64,000 nt of DNA from Streptomyces sp. QL37 (lineage in GTDB: Bacteria > Actinomycetota > Actinomycetes > Streptomycetales > Streptomycetaceae), in NCBI RefSeq assembly GCF_002941025.1, contig NZ_PTJS01000001.1, positions 8,143,764 to 8,207,763 on the forward strand. Direction: 5' to 3'. Every line of letters starts with the position of its first letter. Positions within the stretch are counted from its first letter, which is position 1. A program made the translations under genes and the position numbers. Below, piece after piece: positions 51,740 through 60,558 of this stretch. Below the pieces are notes generated by a model that was given only the letters and a program-made list of their open reading frames with translations, was not told the DNA's origin and searched no databases.

Positions 51740-53347
51740 ATGGCACCACCCGAAGCAGTACCGCAGGCACAGGAGGCGGCCGGAGACTCCGCCTCCACCG
51801 TGCTCGAAGCCCGCTCGGTGAGCAAACGGTTCCCCGGAGTCGTCGCCCTCGACGACGTCAGCTTCTCCCTGCGCGCGGGGGAGACCCACGCGCTCGTCGG
51901 GGAGAACGGCGCGGGCAAGTCCACCCTCATCAAGGTGCTGACCGGCGTGTACCGGCCGGACGGCGGCGAACTGCGGATGGCCGGTGAACCGGTCCGGTTC
52001 GCCCGGCCGTTCGAAGCACAGCAGGCCGGGATCTCCACGATCTACCAGGAGGTCAACCTCGTCCCGCTGATGAGCGTGGCGCGGAACATCTTCCTGGGCC
52101 GGGAACCGCGGAACCGGTTCGGCCTCATCGACTTCTCCCGCATGCACCGGGAGACGAGCGAGCTGCTCGACGGATTCGGCGTACGCGTCGACCCCCGGCG
52201 CCCGCTGCACACCCTCGGTGTCGGCACCCAGCAGATGGTCGCCCTCGCACGGGCGGTGTCCGTCAACGCCCAGGTCGTCATCATGGACGAGCCCACCTCC
52301 TCGCTCGAACCACGCGAGGTGGAGACCCTCTTCCGCGTCATCGAACGCCTACGCGGCCAGGGCATCGCCGTCCTCTACGTCAGCCACCGCATGGACGAGC
52401 TCTACCGGATCTGCGACCGGGTCACCGTCCTGCGCGACGGGCGCCACATCCACACCGGCGAGCTCGCCGACCTCGACCGGATGCAGCTCGTGTCCATGAT
52501 GCTCGGCCGCGACCTCTCCGAGGTACGCCGCTCCGGCGTCACCAGCTTCGCGGCCGAGGGGCACGAGGCCGCCCGTACACCCGTACTCACCGCGACCGGC
52601 CTCTCCAGCCGCCTCCAGCTCCACGACATATCCATGTCGCTGTACGCGGGAGAGGTACTCGGCCTCGGCGGCCTCCTCGGCTCCGGGCGCAGCGAGACGG
52701 CCAAGGCGCTGTCCGGCGCACTGCCCCTGGACGCCGGCGAACTCACCGTCGACGGGACCACGCTGAAGCGCCTCACCCCGGCCGCCGCCATCCGCGCCGG
52801 CATCAGCCTGCTGCCCGAGGACCGCAAGGCCGAAGGCATCGTGCCCGGCCTCTCCGTCCGCGAGAACATCGTGCTGGCGGCGATGCCCCGTCTCTCCCGG
52901 GCGGGTGTCGTCTCGCGCGCCAGGCAGGACCGGATCGTCGACATCTTCATGAAGCGCCTGCGGATCAAGGCGTCGAGCCCCGAGCAGAAGGTCGGGGAAC
53001 TCTCCGGCGGCAACCAGCAGAAGGTCCTGCTGGCCCGCTGGCTCTGCCTGGAGCCCAAGGTCCTGCTGCTCGACGAGCCCACCCGGGGCATCGACGTCGG
53101 AGCCAAGGCCGAGGTCCAGAGCCTCATCGACGACCTCGCCCGCGAAGGCCTCGCCGTCCTGCTCATCTCCTCCGACATCGAGGAGCTCATCGAAGGCGCC
53201 GACCGGATCGTCGTCCTGCGCGGCGGAGCGGTCGCGGGTGAGCTGTCGGGCGACGACGTGGCCGAGGACCGGCTGCTCGAAGTGCTCGCCGACCACGCAC
53301 CGGAGCCGGCGGACAGGGCCCCGGCCGCCCAGGAGGACCCCCGATGA
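51740..53347 (+). CDS. Sugar ABC transporter ATPase, double-domain (YtfR/RbsA type)
   Basis: A 535-residue protein with two fused ATPase domains. The first has Walker A GENGAGKST and Walker B VVIMDEPTSSL. The second has a degenerate Walker A region (GGLLGSGRSE), a full signature LSGGNQQK and Walker B LLLDEPTRGID; this asymmetry is normal for CUT2 ATPases. The ATG at 51740 follows GGAAGG. The stop overlaps the first permease by four bases. It energises import of the furanose sugar bound by the preceding gene product. Confidence 0.92.
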   Translation: MAPPEAVPQAQEAAGDSASTVLEARSVSKRFPGVVALDDVSFSLRAGETHALVGENGAGKSTLIKVLTGVYRPDGGELRMAGEPVRFARPFEAQQAGISTIYQEVNLVPLMSVARNIFLGREPRNRFGLIDFSRMHRETSELLDGFGVRVDPRRPLHTLGVGTQQMVALARAVSVNAQVVIMDEPTSSLEPREVETLFRVIERLRGQGIAVLYVSHRMDELYRICDRVTVLRDGRHIHTGELADLDRMQLVSMMLGRDLSEVRRSGVTSFAAEGHEAARTPVLTATGLSSRLQLHDISMSLYAGEVLGLGGLLGSGRSETAKALSGALPLDAGELTVDGTTLKRLTPAAAIRAGISLLPEDRKAEGIVPGLSVRENIVLAAMPRLSRAGVVSRARQDRIVDIFMKRLRIKASSPEQKVGELSGGNQQKVLLARWLCLEPKVLLLDEPTRGIDVGAKAEVQSLIDDLAREGLAVLLISSDIEELIEGADRIVVLRGGAVAGELSGDDVAEDRLLEVLADHAPEPADRAPAAQEDPR

Positions 53348-54342
53348 CCCAGACCGCAGTCGCCCCGCCCGTGAAGAGCGACAAGCCCCGGAAGTCCGTG
53401 AGCCCGCTGGCCCGGCTCCGCGACCCCGCCTGGTACCAGCGCTACGGCGTCTACGTGGCCGTGGCCGTGGTGCTGCTCTTCAACGCCCTGTTCACCGACC
53501 ACTTCATGACCGCCGACAACTTCCGCACCCAGCTCGTCCAGGTCGCGCCCATCGTCATCGTCGCCCTGGGCATGGCCCTGGTCATCGGCACCGAGGGCGT
53601 AGACCTGTCCGTCGGCTCGACCATGGCGCTGGCCGCCGCCTTCCTCCCGCTCTACCTCGGCTACGGGCTCGTCCCCGCGCTCGTCGTCGCCCTCCTGGCG
53701 GGCGCGGTCGTCGGAGCCGTCAACGGCGCCCTCGTCTCCCTCGTCGGGCTCCAGCCCATCGTGGCGACGCTCGCGCTCTTCGTCGGAGGCCGCGGACTCG
53801 CCCTGGTCATGGCCGACGGCCAGCTCAAGCAGATCGTCAACCCCGACCTGCTGTCGCTGGGCACCGGCTCCTTCCTCGGCATCCCGCTGGTCGTCTGGAT
53901 CGCCGGCATCCTCGCCCTGGCCGTGGCCTTCCTGGTGCAGCGCACCACCTTCGGCCGGCAGATCGTCGCCGTCGGCGGCAACCGCTCCGCCGCCGCGCTC
54001 GCCGGGCTGCCCGTCAAGCGGGTCCTCATCGGCGTGTACGTGCTCTGCGGAGTGCTCGCCGCTCTCGCCGGCATCCTCGCCACGGCCAGGCTGACCGCGA
54101 GCGACCCGTCCTCGCTCGGCACCCTCATGGAACTCTCCGCCATCACGGCGGTCGTGGTCGGCGGCACACCCCTCAACGGGGGCTCCGTCCGGGTGCTCGG
54201 CACCGTGGCAGGCGCCCTGCTCATGCAGCTCCTGCGCGCCACGCTCGTCAAGCACGACCTGCCCGACTCCACCGCACAGATCGCCCAGGCGGCCATCATC
54301 ATCGCCGCCGTCTACGTCGCCCGGGAGCGTCGGTCCCGATGA
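53344..54342 (+). CDS. Sugar ABC permease 1 (YtfT-like)
   Basis: A 332-residue CUT2 permease with eight to ten hydrophobic segments. The family motif lies in ALGMALVIGTEGVDLSVGS and the coupling region in GGNRSAAALAGLPVKRV. It overlaps the ATPase gene (ATGA) and the second permease gene, and forms the channel together with that second permease. Confidence 0.9.
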   Translation: MTQTAVAPPVKSDKPRKSVSPLARLRDPAWYQRYGVYVAVAVVLLFNALFTDHFMTADNFRTQLVQVAPIVIVALGMALVIGTEGVDLSVGSTMALAAAFLPLYLGYGLVPALVVALLAGAVVGAVNGALVSLVGLQPIVATLALFVGGRGLALVMADGQLKQIVNPDLLSLGTGSFLGIPLVVWIAGILALAVAFLVQRTTFGRQIVAVGGNRSAAALAGLPVKRVLIGVYVLCGVLAALAGILATARLTASDPSSLGTLMELSAITAVVVGGTPLNGGSVRVLGTVAGALLMQLLRATLVKHDLPDSTAQIAQAAIIIAAVYVARERRSR

Positions 54343-55382
54343 ACGAAACCAAGCCCCTCACCGCCGCCCCGGCCCCGGCCGCTCCGAAGGCGCCCAAGGC
54401 CCGGCCCGCCGCGGGCCCCGAGCAGACCGGCCGGCAGCGCGCCGCCGAACTCCTGCAACGCCAGGGCGTCCTCGCGGTCCTGCTCGCCGTCGTGATCGCC
54501 GCCTCTTTCATCTACCCGACGTTCGCGTCACTGGACAACGCCCGCGGTGTGACCATCCAGGCCTCGTTCCTCGCCGTGGTCGCACTCGGCATGACGATGG
54601 TCATCATCACCGGCGGCATCGACCTGTCCGTCGGATCGGTCTTCGCCCTCGGGGGAGTCCTCGCCGCCTGGGCCTCGCAGTACGGATTCCTCGCCGCGCT
54701 CCTGCTACCCCTCGTGGTCTGCGGCGGGATCGGCCTGCTCAACGGCTTCCTGATCGCCCGGGGCAACATGGCGCCCTTCATCGTCACCCTCGCCACGCTG
54801 CTGGGGGCCCGCGGCCTGCTCCTCGCCCTCACCGACGAGGGCGCGACCACCTATCTGGTGCCCAAGGACTCGGCCTTCGGTGAACTCGGCCAGGGCAGCG
54901 TCTGGGGCTTCGGCTACCCGATCGTCATCGCCCTGGTGCTCTTCGGCGCAGGCGGCCTGGTCCTGCAGCGGACCTCGTTCGGCCAGACCCTCTTCGCCGT
55001 GGGCGGCAGCAGCGACGCGGCCACGCTGATGGGCCTCCCCGTCGCGCGCACCAAGATCCTCGTCTACACGCTCAGCGGCCTGCTCGCCGGACTCGCCGGA
55101 GCCCTCAACGCGGCCAGGCTGTCCTCGGGCGTCACCATCGTCGGCGTGGGCATGGAACTCGACGCGATCTCCGCCGTCGTCATCGGCGGCACCCTGCTCA
55201 TCGGCGGCGCGGGATCCATCAGCGGAACCCTCTGGGGCGTCCTGCTGCTGGCCGTCATCCAGAACCTGATCAACCAGATCGGCTCACTCAACTCCTCGTA
55301 CCAGTCGGTCGTCAGCGGCGGCTTCCTTATCGTTGTCGTGGTGGCCCAGCGCTATCTCGCGCGCAGTCGCAGAAGCACCTGA
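54339..55382 (+). CDS. Sugar ABC permease 2 (YjfF-like)
   Basis: A 347-residue CUT2 permease, paralogous to the preceding one (ALGMTMVIITGGIDLSVGS, GGSSDAATLMGLPVARTKI), with an extra Ala/Pro/Lys-rich cytoplasmic start of about 40 residues. Two different permeases in one CUT2 operon are characteristic of the galactofuranose system ytfQRT-yjfF. It ends 59 bp before the second LacI gene. Confidence 0.9.
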   Translation: MNETKPLTAAPAPAAPKAPKARPAAGPEQTGRQRAAELLQRQGVLAVLLAVVIAASFIYPTFASLDNARGVTIQASFLAVVALGMTMVIITGGIDLSVGSVFALGGVLAAWASQYGFLAALLLPLVVCGGIGLLNGFLIARGNMAPFIVTLATLLGARGLLLALTDEGATTYLVPKDSAFGELGQGSVWGFGYPIVIALVLFGAGGLVLQRTSFGQTLFAVGGSSDAATLMGLPVARTKILVYTLSGLLAGLAGALNAARLSSGVTIVGVGMELDAISAVVIGGTLLIGGAGSISGTLWGVLLLAVIQNLINQIGSLNSSYQSVVSGGFLIVVVVAQRYLARSRRST

Positions 55383-55441
55383 GGACGAGCCGGCCGTCGA
55401 GGCCGGACCAACAGCCAAGCCGAGCCGAACCAAGGAGTGCC

Positions 55442-56479
55442 GTGGGCGTCAGCCTCAAGGACGTTGCACAACGGGCGGGCGTGTCCATCAAGACCGTGTC
55501 GAACGTGGTGAACAACTATCAGCACGTCACACCCGCCATGCGCGCCAAGGTGCAACAGGCGATCGACGAGCTCGGCTACCGGCCGAACCTCACCGCCCGT
55601 CACCTGCGCAAGGGCCGCACCGGCATCATCGCCCTCGCCGTCCCCGAATTCGGCAACCCGTACTTCGCGGAGCTCGCCGGAGCGGTCATCGACGCGGCCG
55701 CCCGGCACGACTACACCGTCCTGGTCGACCACACCGCCGGGCTCAAGGAGAAGGAGCTCCTGGTCAGCCAGGGATTCCGGTCCCATGTCATCGACGGCCT
55801 CATCCTCAGCCCCATCCATCTGGAGACCGAGGACCTCATGGCACGCACCGAGACCGCGCCACTGGTCCTGCTGGGCGAGCGCGAATACGAGGCGCCCTAC
55901 GAACACATCGCCATCGACAACGTGGCGGCGGCCCGCGAGGCCGTACGCCACCTCGTCGACCAGGGCAGACGGCGCATCGCCTTCCTCGGATCGCGCACCG
56001 GCCAGGAACGCCAGCCGGCCCATCTGCGCCTGAGGGGCTGGCGCGAGGAACTGGAGGCCGCAGGCATCGCACCCGACGAATCCCTCGTCGTGGTCACCGA
56101 CGGCTACGGCCGCGAGGACGGCGCCACCGGCATGGCGCAGCTCCTCGACCAGGGGCACCGGCCCGACGCCGTGTTCGCGTACAACGACCTCATCGCCATC
56201 GGCGCGATGCGGACCATCACCGCACGCGGACTGCGGATCCCGGACGACATCGCCGTCGTCGGCTTCGACGACATCGAGGAGAGCCGCTACACCACCACCT
56301 CGCTCACCACCATCGCCCCCGACAAGGAAGCCATCGCCGGCCTCGCCGTCGACAGCCTCGTCGAACAGCTCTCGGGGGAGCCCGTCGCCGAACCGCGCAG
56401 GCCACGCCCCGGCTACCGCCTCGTCGTCCGCGAATCCACCACGGCCGGCCCCGACTCCGGCCACACCGAGGATCTCTGA
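55442..56479 (+). CDS. LacI-family repressor 2 of the glycan region
   Basis: A 345-residue LacI/GalR regulator. LKDVAQRAGVSIKTVSNVVN is the helix-turn-helix and GYRPNLTARHLRKGRTG contains the hinge. The sensor domain closes with VVGFDDIEESRYTTTSLTTI. The GTG start follows AAGGAG. It is the fifth gene of the importer operon and overlaps the epimerase start (TGATG). It probably represses this operon through the AACGTTG site at 50369 and senses the imported sugar; cross-regulation with repressor 1 is likely because their recognition helices are almost the same. Confidence 0.9.
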   Translation: MGVSLKDVAQRAGVSIKTVSNVVNNYQHVTPAMRAKVQQAIDELGYRPNLTARHLRKGRTGIIALAVPEFGNPYFAELAGAVIDAAARHDYTVLVDHTAGLKEKELLVSQGFRSHVIDGLILSPIHLETEDLMARTETAPLVLLGEREYEAPYEHIAIDNVAAAREAVRHLVDQGRRRIAFLGSRTGQERQPAHLRLRGWREELEAAGIAPDESLVVVTDGYGREDGATGMAQLLDQGHRPDAVFAYNDLIAIGAMRTITARGLRIPDDIAVVGFDDIEESRYTTTSLTTIAPDKEAIAGLAVDSLVEQLSGEPVAEPRRPRPGYRLVVRESTTAGPDSGHTEDL

Positions 56480-57543
56480 TGCCGCGCCCCACCGTGCACC
56501 GCACCCCGTTCGGCTCCGTCCAGGGGACCCGGACCGACCTCTACACCCTCGACAGCGGTACGGGGGTCCGAGCCGAGGTCCTGACCTACGGCGCGTCCCT
56601 GCACCGCCTCACCGTGCCGGACACCACGGGGACCGCAGCCTCCGTCGTCCGCTCGCTCGCGACGCTGGACGACTACACGGCCAAGCACCCCTACTTCGGC
56701 GCCGTCGTCGGTCGTTACGCCAACCGCATCGCCCACGGCCGCTTCGTCCTGGACGGGACCGAACACCACGTCCCCGCCAACGACCGGGGCCACGCCCTGC
56801 ACGGCGGGCCCGACGGCTTCCACACCAAGGTGTGGGAAGCGGCCCCGGAGCGCACCGAGGACACCGTGTCCGTCCGCCTCACCCTGCACAGCCCCGACGG
56901 TGACATGGGGTTCCCCGGGGCCCTGGACGCCACGGTCACGTACACCCTCGACACCGCGGGCACCCTGGCCGTCGACTACGCCTCGGTCACCGACCGCCCC
57001 ACCGTCGTCAACCTCACCAACCACTCCTACTTCGAACTGTCCGGCCACAGCGGCATCCTCGGCCACCACCTGGAGGTCGACGCCGACTCCTACCTGCCGG
57101 TGGACGACGACGGCATCCCCCTGGGCCCGCCGTCCGAGGTCCGCGGAACCCCGTTCGACCTCACCGCGCCCCGGCTCCTCGGGGAACGTCTCGGCGCCGA
57201 GGACGCACAACTGCGCGCCGCGGGCGGCTTCGACCACTGCTGGGTGCTCCGGGACTCCGGCGGCGGCCTGCGACGTGCCGCACGCCTCACCGCCCCGGAC
57301 TCGTCCAGGGTCCTGGAGGTGTGGACCACGGAGCCCGGCATCCAGGTCTACACCGCCAACCAGCTCGACGGCTCCTTCACCGACGGCACCGGCCGCCGCC
57401 ACGAACGGCACGGCGCGATCTGCCTGGAGACCCAGCACCTGCCCGACTCACCCAACCGGCCGGACCTGCCCAGCACCGTGCTGCGTCCGGGCGACACCGC
57501 GCGGAGCCGAACCGAGCTGCGTTTCCCGCACCTGCCGAATTAA
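56479..57543 (+). CDS. galM: Aldose 1-epimerase
   Basis: A 354-residue mutarotase. Landmarks are the N-terminal YGASLHRLTVPD, GRYANRIAHGRF, then HALHGGPDGFH with a catalytic histidine, NLTNHSYFELSG with the second histidine, and CLETQHLPDSPN with the catalytic glutamate. It interconverts anomers of aldoses, which suits an importer delivering a hydrolysed sugar in one ring or anomeric form. It is translationally coupled to the LacI gene and is the last gene of the importer operon. Confidence 0.9.
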   Translation: MPRPTVHRTPFGSVQGTRTDLYTLDSGTGVRAEVLTYGASLHRLTVPDTTGTAASVVRSLATLDDYTAKHPYFGAVVGRYANRIAHGRFVLDGTEHHVPANDRGHALHGGPDGFHTKVWEAAPERTEDTVSVRLTLHSPDGDMGFPGALDATVTYTLDTAGTLAVDYASVTDRPTVVNLTNHSYFELSGHSGILGHHLEVDADSYLPVDDDGIPLGPPSEVRGTPFDLTAPRLLGERLGAEDAQLRAAGGFDHCWVLRDSGGGLRRAARLTAPDSSRVLEVWTTEPGIQVYTANQLDGSFTDGTGRRHERHGAICLETQHLPDSPNRPDLPSTVLRPGDTARSRTELRFPHLPN

Positions 57544-57547
57544 TCGA

Positions 57548-57576
57548 TTGCCCCTCGCGAGACCCCCTGCTGTAAT
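57548..57576 (+). promoter_or_regulatory. Promoter of the ribosomal-protection gene
   Basis: TTGCCC (57548-57553), 17-bp spacer, TGTAAT (57571-57576). This gives a leader RNA that starts near 57583, about 27 bases before the short ORF. It begins only five bases after the epimerase stop. Confidence 0.6.
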
Positions 57577-57609
57577 TCCGGCACCGAACGACCGAACAGG
57601 GAGATGTCC

Positions 57610-57720
57610 ATGCGCCGAGCTTCTGTGTCCACCCAGACAGGAATTCACACCTATCTCGAGGACCCGAAGCTCAGTGCAGACATTGAACCTGGGAATTCTG
57701 GCGCATGTCGACGCCGGTAA
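57610..57720 (+). CDS. Candidate leader peptide ORF overlapping the ribosomal-protection gene
   Basis: A 36-codon frame starting MRRASVSTQTGIHTYLEDPK, with AGGGAG seven bases before the ATG. It ends at 57720, inside the resistance gene and in another frame, so ribosomes reading it pass over the resistance gene's start. It also crosses both arms of the hairpin at 57617-57672. These are features of a translational attenuator for an antibiotic-resistance gene; no homologous leader is known to me. Confidence 0.55.
   Translation: MRRASVSTQTGIHTYLEDPKLSADIEPGNSGACRRR
57617..57672 (+). promoter_or_regulatory. Hairpin masking the resistance gene's ribosome binding site
   Basis: GAGCTTC (57617-57623) pairs with GAAGCTC (57666-57672), and GTCC (57627-57630) with GGAC (57660-57663), across a small internal loop. 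The 3' arm contains both Shine-Dalgarno-like stretches (GAGGA, GAAG) and ends one base before the GTG at 57674. Confidence 0.55.
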
Positions 57721-59689
57721 GACGAGCCTGACCGAGCGGCTGCTCCACACCGCCGGAGTCATCGACGCGGTCGGCAGCGTCGACGACGGCAGCACACAGA
57801 CCGATACCCTCGCCCTGGAGCGGCGGCGCGGCATCACCATCAAATCCGCCGTGGTGTCCTTCGCCATCGACGGTGTCACCGTCAATCTGATCGACACCCC
57901 CGGCCACCCCGACTTCATCGCCGAGGTGGAACGGGTCCTCGGCGTGCTCGACGGCGCGGTACTCGTCGTGTCCGCCGTCGAGGGCGTCCAGGCGCAGACC
58001 CGGATCCTGATGCGCGCGCTGCGCCGCCTGCGGATCCCCACGCTCGTGTTCGTGAACAAGACCGACCGCCCCGGCGCCCGGTACGAAGACGTCCTGTCCG
58101 ACATCGCCCGCCGGCTGTCACCCGCGGTCGTCGCCATGGGCCCGGTCGAGGGCCTGGGGACCCGGGAGGCCCGCACCAGGCCGCTCACCGCCGCGGACCG
58201 GGGTTTCACCACCGCGCTGACCGACCTGCTCACCACGCACGACGACGAACTCCTGGCGGCGTACGTCGAAGGCGCGGCCGGCGTTCCGTACGACCGGCTG
58301 CGTGACCGGCTGGCGGCACAGACCCGGCAGGCGCTGGTGCACCCCGTCTACTTCGGGTCCGCGGCCACCGGCGCGGGCGTGGCCGAACTGACGGCCGGTA
58401 TCGCCGAACTCCTTCCGGTGACGGACCAGGACACCGAAGGCCCGGCCTCGGGAGCGGTCTTCAAGGTCGAACGCGGCCCGGCGGGAGAGAAGATCGCGTA
58501 CGCCCGCATGTTCTCGGGGACGGTGCGCACCCGTGAACGCGTCCGGCTGCGGGGCGACGGAGAGAAGGAGGGCCGCGAGGGCAAGATCTCGGCCATCACC
58601 GTCTTCGACCAGGGCGCGGACGTCCGCGGGTCCTCGCTCCCCGCAGGCCGGATCGGCAGACTGCGAGGCCTCCACACCGTCCGGATCGGGGACAGGATCG
58701 GCGAACCGGGAGCCGTGGAGCCGGCGCGCGCCCACTTCGCGCCGCCGTCCCTGGAGACCGTCGTCACCCCCTGCCGCCGTCAGGACAGGGGAGCGCTGCA
58801 CATCGCGCTCGGACACCTGGCGGAGCAGGACCCGCTGATCGGCGTACGCACCGACGACCTCCGGCAGGAGGTGTCCCTGTCGCTCTACGGAGAGGTGCAG
58901 AAGGAGGTCATCCAGGCGACTCTCGCGGACGAGTACGGCATCGAGGTCGGCTTCCGGGAGACGACGACCATCTGTCTGGAACGGCCGTCCGGGACCGGCG
59001 AGGCCGTCGAGTTCATCGACAAGGAGCCGAATCCGTTTCTCGCCACCGTAGGACTCCGGGTGGGGCCCGCCGCTTTCGGCAGCGGGGTGGAATTCCGCCG
59101 GGAGGTGGAGCTCGGTTCCATGCCGTACTCCCTGATGCGTGCGGTGGAGGACACCGTGCGGGAAACACTCGGCCAGGGAATTCACGGATGGCAGGTCACC
59201 GATTGCGCGGTCACCATGACCCACTCCGGATACTGGCCCCGGCAGAGCCATTCGCACGCGGTGTTCGACAAGAGCATGTCCAGCACGGCGGGCGACTTCC
59301 GCAACCTGACACCACTGGTTCTGATGGAAGCGCTGAAGCGGGCCGGGACCACGGTGTACGAGCCCATGCACCGCTTCCGTGCCGAGCTCCCGGCCGACGC
59401 CCTCGGCCCGCTCGCGCCGGTCCTCGCGCGGCTGCGCGCCGTTCCCGGGCCCCCGGAGACGCGCGACGGCGTCTGCACCGTGGAGGGGGTGATCCCCGCC
59501 GCCCGGGTCCATGAGCTGCAGGAGTCGCTCCCGGGGATGACGCGCGGCGAGGGGGTGCTGGAGTCGGCGTTCGAGGACTACAGGCCGGTCGACGGTCCTG
59601 TTCCCCACAGGCCCAGGACCGACCGCGACCCGCTGAACCGCAAGGAGTACCTCCTGCGCACCCTGCGCCGGGTGGACTCCGGCCGGTGA
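57674..59689 (+). CDS. Tetracycline-type ribosomal protection GTPase (TetM/OtrA-like)
   Basis: A 671-residue translation-factor GTPase of EF-G shape. The G1 loop is AHVDAGKT (10-17), G3 is DTPGHPD (74-80) and G4 is NKTD (128-131). The remaining EF-G-like domains run to the C terminus. Length and the opening NLGILAHVDAGKTSLTERLL match OtrA of the oxytetracycline producer and TetM. Such proteins bind the tetracycline-stalled ribosome and release the drug. The GTG at 57674 gives an OtrA-like start; a TTG three codons later is possible. No tetracycline biosynthesis gene is visible, so the true inducer could be another ribosome inhibitor. Confidence 0.88.
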   Translation: MQTLNLGILAHVDAGKTSLTERLLHTAGVIDAVGSVDDGSTQTDTLALERRRGITIKSAVVSFAIDGVTVNLIDTPGHPDFIAEVERVLGVLDGAVLVVSAVEGVQAQTRILMRALRRLRIPTLVFVNKTDRPGARYEDVLSDIARRLSPAVVAMGPVEGLGTREARTRPLTAADRGFTTALTDLLTTHDDELLAAYVEGAAGVPYDRLRDRLAAQTRQALVHPVYFGSAATGAGVAELTAGIAELLPVTDQDTEGPASGAVFKVERGPAGEKIAYARMFSGTVRTRERVRLRGDGEKEGREGKISAITVFDQGADVRGSSLPAGRIGRLRGLHTVRIGDRIGEPGAVEPARAHFAPPSLETVVTPCRRQDRGALHIALGHLAEQDPLIGVRTDDLRQEVSLSLYGEVQKEVIQATLADEYGIEVGFRETTTICLERPSGTGEAVEFIDKEPNPFLATVGLRVGPAAFGSGVEFRREVELGSMPYSLMRAVEDTVRETLGQGIHGWQVTDCAVTMTHSGYWPRQSHSHAVFDKSMSSTAGDFRNLTPLVLMEALKRAGTTVYEPMHRFRAELPADALGPLAPVLARLRAVPGPPETRDGVCTVEGVIPAARVHELQESLPGMTRGEGVLESAFEDYRPVDGPVPHRPRTDRDPLNRKEYLLRTLRRVDSGR

Positions 59690-59705
59690 GAGCAGGGCCG
59701 GTGTC

Positions 59706-59731
59706 GCGGAGGCGCGCCCTCGCGCCTCCGC
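59706..59731 (+). terminator. Terminator after the ribosomal-protection gene
   Basis: GCGGAGGCGCG (59706-59716) pairs with CGCGCCTCCGC (59721-59731). GTGT/ACAC extend the stem beyond one mismatch. Confidence 0.8.
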
Positions 59732-59853
59732 CACACCCCGGCTCCCTCCGGACACGGACCCGCCGCGCCTTCGAGATCCGGCAGGGCGGCTCGCCGCCCC
59801 GGCCACGGAGCCGGATCTCCCCGGGACCGGTACCGCCCGAGGGGCGGCCGCGG

Positions 59854-60495
59854 TCAGGGAGTGCTTTCGCCCGATCCCAGCTTCGTCACCAGGCGGTCGA
59901 GGCGGGCGGCCCGGAGCTTCGGTGTCCTCGCCCTGAGCAGCTCCAGGATCACGAGGTAGCGGTCCGTCCTGCCGAGCCGCTCGAAGCGTTCCGCCGCCCG
60001 TGGGTCGGCGGCCAGCGCGGCGGCGAGGTCGGCGGGCACCGTGGCCTCCTTCTGCGACGGGTACGCCGACTCCCATCGCCCGTCCTCCCGGGCCGCCCGG
60101 ACCTCGACGAGACCGGGTTCCCGCATCCGGCCTGCCGCGATCAGTGCCTCCGCCTTCCGTACGTTGACGAGGGACCAGGCGCTGCCCGCCCTGCGGGGCG
60201 AGATCCTCTGCAGGTAGTACACCTCGTCCAGAGACTTCCGCTGCCCGTCGATCCAGCCGGAGCAGAGCGCGGCGTCCACGACCTCGGGCGCCGTGACGGA
60301 CGCGATGCCCGAGCTCTTCTTCGCGATCTTCAGCCAGAGCTCCGTCCGATCCCCGTGATGCTGCTCCAGCCAGGCCTCCAGCAGCTCGGCCCGTTCGAAG
60401 AACAGCGGCTCCGGGCCCGCTTTCCCGGTGGCATCCGCCTTCCCGTTCCCGGCCACGGCGTTCTCCGTTCCTTCGCGCGGTTGCGATGAGGTCAT
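59854..60495 (-). CDS. YdeI/OmpD-associated family protein
   Basis: A 213-residue soluble protein with the YdeI pattern: LFFERAELLEAWLEQHHGDR near residue 31, ELWLKIAKKSSGIASVTAPE, then VDAALCSGWIDGQRKSLDE, and the C-terminal DPRAAERFERLGRTDRYLVI. Family members in other bacteria have been linked to resistance against antimicrobial peptides; the mechanism is unknown. It is isolated, with terminators on both sides. Confidence 0.85.
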   Translation of the reverse strand: MTSSQPREGTENAVAGNGKADATGKAGPEPLFFERAELLEAWLEQHHGDRTELWLKIAKKSSGIASVTAPEVVDAALCSGWIDGQRKSLDEVYYLQRISPRRAGSAWSLVNVRKAEALIAAGRMREPGLVEVRAAREDGRWESAYPSQKEATVPADLAAALAADPRAAERFERLGRTDRYLVILELLRARTPKLRAARLDRLVTKLGSGESTP

Positions 60496-60510
60496 GGGAG
60501 CGACGGCAGA

Positions 60511-60543
60511 GCTCCTTCAGGACGGCATCTGTCCTGAAGGAGC
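60511..60543 (-). terminator. Terminator after the third LacI gene
   Basis: Perfect 13-bp arms GCTCCTTCAGGAC (60511-60523) and complement (60531-60543). Confidence 0.85.
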
Positions 60544-60558
60544 GGCCCGGGGCCCCGT

